Assembly: GCA_001028025.1 (NCBI GenBank)
Contig: LDAQ01000123.1
Location: forward strand, 1 to 30,891
DNA from: Faecalicatena fissicatena
GTDB taxonomy: Bacteria > Bacillota > Clostridia > Lachnospirales > Lachnospiraceae
Reading direction: 5' to 3'
Length of the DNA stretch: 30,891 nucleotides
The notes under the pieces are model-generated. The model worked only from the letters and a program-made list of their open reading frames with translations, was not told where the DNA came from and searched no databases. Positions within the stretch are counted from its first letter, which is position 1. Each line of letters begins with the position of its first letter. Shown piece by piece: positions 7,470-14,817 of the stretch. A program made the translations under genes and the position numbers.

Positions 7470-8375
7470 ATGGAAGATTATGCTACTTTATCAATAGAAA
7501 CCCATCTGTTTTTTTCACGTATTATGAAAGAACATGCACTCTTTCTGGAAGCAGGATTTCCCTGCGGCAATGCCGACTGGATAGAACGGGCCGACTGGTT
7601 CAGGCGGGAATTTGAGAATCTTCTCAGAGAGACGTTAAAAATCAGCGACAGAAGAGTCAATTGTGCTATTTTAAAATCCGATGAGTTAGTAACCGAGTTT
7701 ACGATTCCCGCTGAAAACAGAACGGAATTCCTTAGCGGTGTTTCCATCGACTCCAGGCTTTCTGTGGCAGCCCAAAGACTCCGTCCAGGATGCCCGCAGG
7801 AAGAAACCCGGGAACTCATCCAGGCTGTCCGCAAAATAAATGAACGTTCCATCTGTTTGTTAAACGGCCTGATCGGATTTAAAGAAAATATTTTGGCGGA
7901 AGTGGAAAAAGGACAGCTGTTCACTGCGAACTACCCGCTTCTCATAAAACATATCATACGGGAGGCAAAATTATACCGTGCTACGGTTCAGGGACTGGTT
8001 CAGAACAAACGTCCAACATATGAAAATATACGGGAAACAGAAAAATTCTGGAATCAGATTATGATGGAACATGCACTGTTTATCCGGGGTCTGCTGGATC
8101 CTTCCGAAGAGCAGCTGATTGCGGCTGCCAATGGATTTGCGGCAGACTACAGTAAACTTCTAAAACTTGCTAATCAGCAGGACTGCCGTGCAATGGATGA
8201 GCTGACCAGAAAATCTTTGGAAGAAACTCTAAAATATCGTAAGTTTAAAGCAGCCGGAGCAGAAGGTATCCTCAACTGCAAGGTAGCCTCCATTATTCTG
8301 CCGCTGCTTGCCGATCATGTACTGCGTGAAGCAAATCATTATATACGGATTCTGGAATGCAAAAGTGCATACTAA
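7470..8375 (+). CDS. DUF2935 domain protein (two helical-bundle repeats, possible metal binding)
   Basis: A 301-residue protein of the DUF2935 family. It is a tandem duplication: ETHLFFSRIMKEHALFLEAGF near residue 8 is echoed by ETEKFWNQIMMEHALFIRGLL near residue 190. KHIIREAKLYRATV (about 153) is echoed by DHVLREANHYIRIL (about 280). The conserved H and E residues recur at helical spacing (HxFFxxxxxEH, H..REA..Y), as in ferritin-like four-helix bundles, which suggests metal binding. No signal peptide or membrane span is seen. The stop at 8375 lies within the Shine-Dalgarno region of the multicopper oxidase gene, whose ATG is 15 bp further on, so the two are co-transcribed and probably act together. 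A metal storage, delivery or sensing role for the oxidase is inference. The start follows AAAGG at 7454-7458, a long spacing. An out-of-frame ATG at 7460 is rejected. Confidence 0.85.
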   Translation: MEDYATLSIETHLFFSRIMKEHALFLEAGFPCGNADWIERADWFRREFENLLRETLKISDRRVNCAILKSDELVTEFTIPAENRTEFLSGVSIDSRLSVAAQRLRPGCPQEETRELIQAVRKINERSICLLNGLIGFKENILAEVEKGQLFTANYPLLIKHIIREAKLYRATVQGLVQNKRPTYENIRETEKFWNQIMMEHALFIRGLLDPSEEQLIAAANGFAADYSKLLKLANQQDCRAMDELTRKSLEETLKYRKFKAAGAEGILNCKVASIILPLLADHVLREANHYIRILECKSAY

Positions 8376-8389
8376 AGGAGGGATATAGC

Positions 8390-11300
8390 ATGGAATTATG
8401 CAATTATCCCCGACAGGGAAAAGACCGCTATTTTGAAATTGAAGCCATTGAACTCCCCATTGTTTACAACAAATATGGTGACCATGACCCGAATGGTTTA
8501 CTTTATGTATTAAAAAAGGATGCTTCGCGGATCCGGGAAGGTGCTCTTCACAATTTTTCTCTGGAAATTCCGCAGCCATATGAGGAGGTAAAACCGCTTG
8601 TCATCCGCGCTAATGCTGGTGATACGGTCACCATCTCCTTCTCTCACTCTCTGAATCGGGAGCTTTCTATCCACGTCCAGGGCCTTGCCTATGACGTACA
8701 GACATCGGACGGGGCAAATGTAGGATACAACAGGGATTCTACAACCAGGCATCAGATAACCTATACCTGGTACGCTGTCCGGGAGGGGGTATACCTTTTC
8801 CACGATATGGGTGACACGAGCAGCAGTGAGGAAGGAACAAACGTGCATGGGCTTTTTGGTGCCATCATTGTAGAAGCTGCTCAGTCACGCTGGTTAGACC
8901 CGGAAACAGGATGCGAATTAGAAAGTGGTCTGTTTGCGGATATTTATAATCCCGCCAGGCCGTCCTTTCGGGAATACGCAGTATTTTTCCACGATGAGCT
9001 GGAAATAAAAAACAAAAATGGAGTTCAGCCAACAGACCCTCACACAGGGCTCCCTTCCTCCACTACTGGTATCAGTTACCGTTCTGAGCCAATGAGGAAC
9101 CGCCTGCCTCTTACAAATGAACATGCGGATACCGGAGAAGATATCTCCATGAGTTCCTGGGTATATGGAGATCCCGCGCCCCCCATTTTACGTGCTTATG
9201 CAGGTGACCCGGCAAAAATCAGGCTAATACATGGCGGTATCAAGGAAACCCATGTTTTCCATCTTCATAACCATCAATGGCGGCTGGAAGGTGAGAATCC
9301 CAGTTCTACGATTCTGGATTCCATTTCTATCAGTCCCCAGGAATGCTACACACTGGATATCCTGCATGGTGCAGGCAGCTTAAATGGAACGATCGGTGAT
9401 GTTATTTTCCATTGCCATTTATATCCCCATTTCCACGAAGGAATGTGGACTCTGTGGCGAATCCATGACAGGCTGGAAGAAGGCAACGGAATCCTGCCTG
9501 ACGGAACAAAAATCCCCCCGCTGGAGCCTCTCAAAGACCGGATATTGCCTCCAAAGAAGGATCCCTTGCACCCGGGATATCCCAACTTCATTAACGGAAC
9601 CTACGGAGAAAGGCCGCTGCAGCCGCCTCTGGGGATACTGAACCAAGATGGGAGCAATAAGATTGATCCTACCCCACTGGAAGAAGCGAACTTTGTGCCG
9701 GCATTTGAACCCGGGGCGCTCTATACGGACACGTGTCCCTGCCACACAGACGGAATTGCCTGTTGTGGAAATGCTTCTGCTGCTCCCTTAGCTGAAGAAA
9801 TATGGCGTAAGAATATTATTAACAGCAATACAAACAGAAAAAATCAGGAGATCAATGGATGCAGTTTAGCTAATACGGAAAAAAATGTAAAAATATTCGA
9901 GGTTGCAGTTATCCAGGCAAAAGTCATATATAACCAGTACGGCTGGCATGATCCTCAGGGAAGATTCTTTGTAATGAAGGAAGAATTAGAGCGTCACGGT
10001 GGACTTGATGCTTATATCCAAAAAATAGAAAACCAGGAAATCTGTGTAGAACCGCTCGTAATTCGGGCGAATGCGGGAGACTGCATTGAAATGCGCTTTA
10101 CCAATCTGCTGCCGGAACACCTGGAGGCAAGTGCTTTTCAATTAGAAACAAAAACTGATATAGCAGGCTATCATATTCATCTGGTAAAATTCGATACCAT
10201 TGTCTCTGACGGTGCGGCAAACGGCTGGAATAATATAGCAGGGGCAAGAAAATACGAGACATTAATTGAACGTTTTTTTGCAAATACTGAGCTTCGTGCG
10301 GTCTTTTTCCACGACCATCTCTTTGCCAACTCCCATCAGCAGCATGGTGTATTTGGTTCTCTGATCATCGAAGAGGCCGGGGCCACCTTTCATGATATAC
10401 GAACCGGCAATGAAATCAGATATGGAACAAAAGCGGTCATCAAAAGAAGGGATGGGACCTCATTCCGTGAGTTTGCCTTATTCGTGCACGACTTTGCCCT
10501 GCTATTTGATAAAGATGGCTGTCCATTAAACCCGCCGGAAGTTCCCGGTTCTCATGATGACCCTGGTGTCATGGGTATTAACTACCGCTCAGAACCAATG
10601 CGGGAGCGCTTGAAACGCCATAACGCCCCTGCCTATATTTTCAGTTCACTTATCCACGGGGATCCGGCAACTCCAATTCTGGAGACATACCCGGGCGATG
10701 AGATGGTGATCCGCCTGCTGGATGGCGCCCATGAAGAACAGCATGCTTTCAACCTTACCGGCATGTCCTGGAAGAAAGAAATTGCAGATCCGCTATCTCC
10801 GGATACTGCTTCACAGACAATCGGAATCTCAGAAGCATTTAACATTCGTATTACTAAAAATTATGCACCCGGAGATTATCTGTATTATTTTGGCGGAATA
10901 GACGATGCCTGGCTGGGCCTGTGGGGAATCATACGGGCATACAGCACGCCGCAGAAATACCTGAAGCCGCTCTGTAAAGAGAAAGGACAGATGTTCCTCC
11001 CGCTCCCGCCCTGCCCGGGGAAAGACGCAGTTATCCGGCGGTATGAGGTTGCCGCAATCCAGAAAGATATCCCATACAACCGTAACGGAGACCACGATCC
11101 CGACGGCCTTATCTTTGTGCCGCTTGAAGAAGCCGAGGAAGCCATGTATCCGGGATATTGCCCGAAACCCCTGATTTTACGGGCAAATGCAGGCGACTGG
11201 ATAGAAGTAACGCTTCACAATCTGTTCGATCCGAAAAAACCAATTCCATACTTTGACTACCCCCGTGTCCCGCTGGACTTCAAACACACACCGTCCATGC

Positions 11301-12175
11301 GTGTATCCTTAAATCCACAGTTTCTGAACTATGATCCTGTATGCGACTCCGGAGTGAATGTGGGATACAATAACCGGGAGCAGACTGTAGGAATAGGAGA
11401 AAGTAAAAAATATCTCTGGTATGCCGATAAAGAATATGGAATCTGTACCATCCAATCATTTGGTGATATGAGAAATCACAGGTATCACGGGCTGTTTGGA
11501 GCAATTATAATCGAGCCTCCTGGAGCAAAATGGTACCGGAACTTTTCCCTGGCGCAAGCTTTATACGATGAGCAGGCAGTTATTACAGCGCCTGGCGTTG
11601 AAAGCTTCAGGGAGTTCGTCCTCATGATTCAAAATGGAATCCGTATGCTTGATGTCAATGGCGAACTTGTGAAAACGATCAGCGAGGATGACGGCGAGGC
11701 AGTCGACGCCGAGGATACCGGTGAAAAGGGTTATAACTACCGTTCCGAGCGATTTGCAAACAGACTGAAGCGGGATGGACGGATTTCCCGGATATTTAAC
11801 AGCAGGATACACGGAGATCCTGCCACTCCGATTTTCAAAGCGTATTCCGGCGACCGGGTTATTTTCCGCACGGCTATGCCGGCAGATAAACCCAGAAATG
11901 TTGGATTCTGCATTCATGGGCATGTATGGAGAGAACAGCAGCAGGATTCTTATTCCAGAATCATACCGCTGCAGGGTGCAATCAGTATTGGAAATACCTT
12001 TCAGATGGAATTAAAAGACGGGGCTTCCTGCCCTGGCGACTACCTCTACCGTTCAGGGAGTCTGAAATGGGATGTAGAATCCGGCATGTGGGGAATTTTC
12101 AGAGTTCTTAAGAGAAACATCGGGTGCAAATGCAAAAATGCATGCCGAAAAGTATTGGATTGCATGTGCCGCTGA
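8390..12175 (+). CDS. Giant MnxG-like multicopper oxidase with three two-domain repeats (six cupredoxin domains)
   Basis: A 1261-residue protein made of three homologous repeats starting near residues 10, 501 and 883. Each opens with an (Y/F)E(I/V)xAI..xx(I/V)xYNxxGxHDPxG block and contains YRSE at Y230, Y732 and Y1117, followed by YGDP or HGDPATPI. Each repeat is a pair of cupredoxin domains. The four multicopper oxidase motifs are present only once and in permuted order. HxxHxH (H288, H291, H293) and the HCH motif (H341, C342, H343, H347, M352; complete type 1 site) lie in the second half of repeat 1. HIH (H595, H597) and HDH (H641, H643) lie in the first half of repeat 2. Equivalent positions elsewhere are degenerate. 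A Cys-rich linker (C449, C451, C458, C459) and a Cys-rich tail (C1246-C1260) flank the repeats. No signal peptide is seen. Architecture and length resemble the Bacillus manganese oxidase MnxG and ceruloplasmin; the substrate here is unknown. AAAGGAGG at 8374-8381 fixes this ATG over one 33 bases upstream. Confidence 0.88.
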   Translation: MELCNYPRQGKDRYFEIEAIELPIVYNKYGDHDPNGLLYVLKKDASRIREGALHNFSLEIPQPYEEVKPLVIRANAGDTVTISFSHSLNRELSIHVQGLAYDVQTSDGANVGYNRDSTTRHQITYTWYAVREGVYLFHDMGDTSSSEEGTNVHGLFGAIIVEAAQSRWLDPETGCELESGLFADIYNPARPSFREYAVFFHDELEIKNKNGVQPTDPHTGLPSSTTGISYRSEPMRNRLPLTNEHADTGEDISMSSWVYGDPAPPILRAYAGDPAKIRLIHGGIKETHVFHLHNHQWRLEGENPSSTILDSISISPQECYTLDILHGAGSLNGTIGDVIFHCHLYPHFHEGMWTLWRIHDRLEEGNGILPDGTKIPPLEPLKDRILPPKKDPLHPGYPNFINGTYGERPLQPPLGILNQDGSNKIDPTPLEEANFVPAFEPGALYTDTCPCHTDGIACCGNASAAPLAEEIWRKNIINSNTNRKNQEINGCSLANTEKNVKIFEVAVIQAKVIYNQYGWHDPQGRFFVMKEELERHGGLDAYIQKIENQEICVEPLVIRANAGDCIEMRFTNLLPEHLEASAFQLETKTDIAGYHIHLVKFDTIVSDGAANGWNNIAGARKYETLIERFFANTELRAVFFHDHLFANSHQQHGVFGSLIIEEAGATFHDIRTGNEIRYGTKAVIKRRDGTSFREFALFVHDFALLFDKDGCPLNPPEVPGSHDDPGVMGINYRSEPMRERLKRHNAPAYIFSSLIHGDPATPILETYPGDEMVIRLLDGAHEEQHAFNLTGMSWKKEIADPLSPDTASQTIGISEAFNIRITKNYAPGDYLYYFGGIDDAWLGLWGIIRAYSTPQKYLKPLCKEKGQMFLPLPPCPGKDAVIRRYEVAAIQKDIPYNRNGDHDPDGLIFVPLEEAEEAMYPGYCPKPLILRANAGDWIEVTLHNLFDPKKPIPYFDYPRVPLDFKHTPSMRVSLNPQFLNYDPVCDSGVNVGYNNREQTVGIGESKKYLWYADKEYGICTIQSFGDMRNHRYHGLFGAIIIEPPGAKWYRNFSLAQALYDEQAVITAPGVESFREFVLMIQNGIRMLDVNGELVKTISEDDGEAVDAEDTGEKGYNYRSERFANRLKRDGRISRIFNSRIHGDPATPIFKAYSGDRVIFRTAMPADKPRNVGFCIHGHVWREQQQDSYSRIIPLQGAISIGNTFQMELKDGASCPGDYLYRSGSLKWDVESGMWGIFRVLKRNIGCKCKNACRKVLDCMCR

Positions 12176-12271
12176 TTGTGAAGGCAAAATACTGCCTGCG
12201 GCATTTAAATATTCCTATGGTACTGTCTGCAGATGAAACCAGCCAAAGAATACAGTACTGCAAAAGAGTGG

Positions 12272-12297
12272 CTGCCATGTTCCGAAAAACATGGCAG
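12272..12297. terminator. Probable bidirectional terminator between the oxidase and serine hydrolase genes
   Basis: A perfect 10-bp stem, CTGCCATGTT at 12272-12281 with AACATGGCAG at 12288-12297, encloses a six-base loop. It is followed on the plus strand by TCCGATTATTTT and on the minus strand by a CTCTTTT run. It lies between convergent genes and could terminate both. Confidence 0.65.
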
Positions 12298-12342
12298 TCC
12301 GATTATTTTCATTTCAGAAGCCAGCCGGATCTCCGACTTCGT

Positions 12343-13335
12343 CTATTCACCTGAATCATTTTCTAAAACCAGTTCTATATATCTTTTGATGAGTTCCATT
12401 CTGTCCTTCGCCTTCGGGATAAACATGGCGGCCATGGCAATCACTATTTTTTTAGACGGGTTAATGTAAATAACGTTTCCGCCATCCCCCATTGCTGCAT
12501 AGCCCTTTTCTTTATCGTCAATCAGCCACCACAGGTAACCATAGGGCAGGTTTTCTTCTTTCCACCGGCTGTGTTCTTTTGTACTTACTTCTATCCAGGC
12601 CGATGAAACGATTTGTTTTCCGTTCCAAATCCCGCCGTCCAGATACAGCTGCCCGATCTTCGCCATGTCTGAGGGTGAAAGGGTCAGCCCCCATCCGGCG
12701 GTATTGACGCCTCTGGGGTCCGATACCCAGCCGCTGATATCTTGAGCCTTGTTAAATGCGAGTTGTTCTTCTTTACTCTGGAAAATAATATTACGCTCCA
12801 CGGTAATTTCCAGAGGATCGAACAAATTTTCTCTGGCGAAATCCAGCACGGATTGTCCGGTTGTTTTCATGAGAATGCCCGATAAAATATCGGGACCTAT
12901 GAGGGGCGCGTATCGAAACTCGCCTATTTTCCCCCGTCCGCCGAGAAGATCAAGCCCAAACGTTACCCAGTCATCACTTGTAAAGTACTTAATATAGGGG
13001 GCCGCTCTATATTTATAAGGTGCCGTCATCGTCAGCATATTCTCAATGGTAATATTCTGGATTGTTTTCTCTCTTTTTTTCACGCTGTAATCAGGAAAAA
13101 AATCCAGCACCTTCTCACTGACACTTCTTATGTATCCTTTCTCTATGGCGATCCCGATCAAAATGGAAATAACACTTTTGGTTACAGAGTAAACATGAAA
13201 CCGGCTCTGTTGATTATATCCTTCAAAGTACTTTTCATACTGAACCTTTCCATCTTTTAGTACTACCACTCCCGCTGTATTGCTATACTCATTCTTTATT
13301 AAATTCTCGAACTCTATCACTTTATTCTGATCCAT
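12343..13335 (-). CDS. Beta-lactamase-fold serine hydrolase (class C/penicillin-binding-like)
   Basis: A 330-residue member of the class C beta-lactamase/6-aminohexanoate-dimer hydrolase superfamily, acting on amide or ester bonds. The catalytic SxxK is S50-V-T-K53 in HVYSVTKSVIS. The region normally holding the second motif (YxN) reads FRYAPLIGPDIL, so Y142 is present but proline 144 replaces the usual Asn. The third motif region is GDGGN at 283-287. There is no obvious signal peptide, so it may be cytosolic. I place the start at 13335 because GGAG lies 8 bases upstream. A frame extending to 13413 lacks such a site and would add a Cys-rich stretch. It lies 80 bp downstream of the MerR regulator in the same direction and is probably controlled by it. 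The substrate is unknown. Confidence 0.85.
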   Translation of the reverse strand: MDQNKVIEFENLIKNEYSNTAGVVVLKDGKVQYEKYFEGYNQQSRFHVYSVTKSVISILIGIAIEKGYIRSVSEKVLDFFPDYSVKKREKTIQNITIENMLTMTAPYKYRAAPYIKYFTSDDWVTFGLDLLGGRGKIGEFRYAPLIGPDILSGILMKTTGQSVLDFARENLFDPLEITVERNIIFQSKEEQLAFNKAQDISGWVSDPRGVNTAGWGLTLSPSDMAKIGQLYLDGGIWNGKQIVSSAWIEVSTKEHSRWKEENLPYGYLWWLIDDKEKGYAAMGDGGNVIYINPSKKIVIAMAAMFIPKAKDRMELIKRYIELVLENDSGE

Positions 13336-13415
13336 TTTTATTTCTCCATTCTGCTGTAATATATTTATTGAGGAAGTACATGCTGAACAACGTGTATCAT
13401 TATCTTTTCCCAATT

Positions 13416-14249
13416 CTAAATCCCTGCCGCCTTCTTTTTGACAGGATAATATACTTCCGTGATAAGTTCGCTTTCATCCGTAACCTGGGATGGATCGGTT
13501 ACATATACTTCATACAGCGCATTGCCGCTCTCATACCCTTCTTTTTCCGCCCATTCACGCTGTTTAGTGTATATGGAAGACAGATTGGAATATGAGCCAT
13601 ACAGAACCGTTTTCAGGCACAGTCCCGGGCAAAAATCTCTGGTGCCGGTTGCATACTCTCTCACTGGTACGGCAAATTCAGTATCCAGGCCAAAGGGACT
13701 GTATTCGTCGCTGTGGAAAAGCACCATCGGCGGCGCAGATAAAGTCAGTTTGTCCTCCTCTATCTTACGAAATAGTTTACGATAACAGTTCCCATACTCT
13801 TCTGCGAATTCGTGTTCATGCACCATCTTCCTGACTGACAGAAGATACATTACCTGCACTTCCGTAAGCTGAACATCTATTGTCTCCAAGTATGACATAA
13901 TCGATTTTCCCGCCTTCAGATTTGATATATCATCACTCAGCTGATCCAGAGTCTTTTTAAATTCCCGGGCCTGCTTCTCAATCTCTTTTGCCTTCCTGGT
14001 AAGCGCCAGATAAAGCTTCGCATCCTGCTCTTCTTCAGATTTAAGGATCGTGCTGATTTCTTCCAAAGAAAAATTGTAGGACTTCAGTCTGCTAATAAAT
14101 AACATCGTTTCCAGCTGATCAATGGAATAATATCGGTACCCGGTTTCCGGATTCACCTCACTTGGCAGAATCAGTCCTATCTCAGCGTAATAGCGCAGCG
14201 TCTTCGTAGATACTTTGCATATGTTAGAAAACTCTCCAATCGATAACAT
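13416..14249 (-). CDS. MerR-family regulator with GyrI-like effector-binding domain
   Basis: A 277-residue regulator. Residues 1-70 form the MerR winged helix-turn-helix (LSIGEFSNICKVSTKTLRYY, then GYRYYSIDQLE). Residues about 75-115 form the dimerisation coiled coil, rich in Lys/Glu. The C-terminal 150 residues look like the GyrI/BmrR-type drug- or metabolite-binding domain, ending in YEVYVTDPSQV...ELITEVYYPVKKK. Such proteins activate promoters with overlong spacers when a hydrophobic or cationic ligand binds. Its own upstream region carries exactly that promoter type (14288-14322), which suggests autoregulation and control of the serine hydrolase 80 bp downstream. The start at 14249 follows a strong AAAGGAGGATAACCG site. 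Confidence 0.92.
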   Translation of the reverse strand: MLSIGEFSNICKVSTKTLRYYAEIGLILPSEVNPETGYRYYSIDQLETMLFISRLKSYNFSLEEISTILKSEEEQDAKLYLALTRKAKEIEKQAREFKKTLDQLSDDISNLKAGKSIMSYLETIDVQLTEVQVMYLLSVRKMVHEHEFAEEYGNCYRKLFRKIEEDKLTLSAPPMVLFHSDEYSPFGLDTEFAVPVREYATGTRDFCPGLCLKTVLYGSYSNLSSIYTKQREWAEKEGYESGNALYEVYVTDPSQVTDESELITEVYYPVKKKAAGI

Positions 14250-14287
14250 CGGTTATCCTCCTTTTGGTTTGTAGAAAGTCTAACCTA

Positions 14288-14322
14288 ATCTTACACCTTG
14301 ACCCAAGGGGAAAGTCAAGGTG
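14288..14322 (-). promoter_or_regulatory. MerR-type promoter and operator with 19-bp spacer
   Basis: Reading the minus strand, TTGACT (14318-14313) and TAAGAT (14293-14288) are separated by exactly 19 bp, the overlong spacer typical of MerR-activated promoters. A perfect 9-bp inverted repeat, CACCTTGAC (14294-14302) and GTCAAGGTG (14314-14322), spans the spacer and the -35. Transcription would run into the merR gene that begins about 40 bp downstream. Confidence 0.85.
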
Positions 14323-14524
14323 GGAATTTTTCTTGTATGGGGGTCGCTCAAAGGCGGGAATACAGGGACGGGAGACTTTGCGTGATGAAGCGTATGTTTG
14401 TGGGTGGAATAGAAGTCTTAACACACTTCCCTGCAGACATATCCCCGTGTATCCAGTTCACATACGCTGCTCCCCCCTCGTGACTCCCTCCGGGAAAGTA
14501 GTTTCCCTCCGCCGGATGAACGCA

Positions 14525-14817
14525 GCTGAGGACGAGGTGAATCTTGCTCCTGCAGGGGCGATGTATGCTGATTCAAGATCCATAGAGTAAGCGATTAGAA
14601 GATGTTAACGAAAAGACAGGCGACTTGGAGGGCAAAATTTGTTTTACCAAACAAATTTTGTTGCCGCCTGAGACGCAAAATCATAAAGATTTTGCGTTGA
14701 ATGCGGCAAGTCCCTCCAAGTCGCCTGTCTTTTCGTTTACATCTTCTTCGCGAGCGGGCAGGATACTGAATCAGCATACATCGCCCCTGCAGGAGCAAGA
14801 TTCACCTCGTCCTCAGC
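14525..14817. repeat. Nearly perfect 293-bp inverted repeat with branched hairpin core
   Basis: The outer arms 14525-14575 and 14767-14817 are perfectly complementary over 51 bp. After a short unpaired region, the inner arms 14598-14632 and 14712-14746 pair at 34 of 35 positions. The core forms two more hairpins: a perfect 12-bp stem at 14633-14660 with a four-base loop, and a 7-bp stem (14661-14667 with 14703-14709) capped by a 10-bp hairpin (14673-14697). About 230 of 293 bases are paired. No transposase is seen, and no target-site duplication is obvious at the ends. The right end overlaps the last codons of treC. The preceding 200 bp (14323-14524) have no gene, only a distant 9-bp pairing between 14389-14397 and 14460-14468. 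Possible identities are a miniature mobile element, a structured RNA gene or a strong terminator; I cannot choose. Confidence 0.85.

Noticed and set aside
14264..14590. Short open frames on the plus strand between merR and treC
   Set aside because: They run through the MerR operator and the left arm of the inverted repeat and encode low-complexity, basic sequence with no family resemblance.
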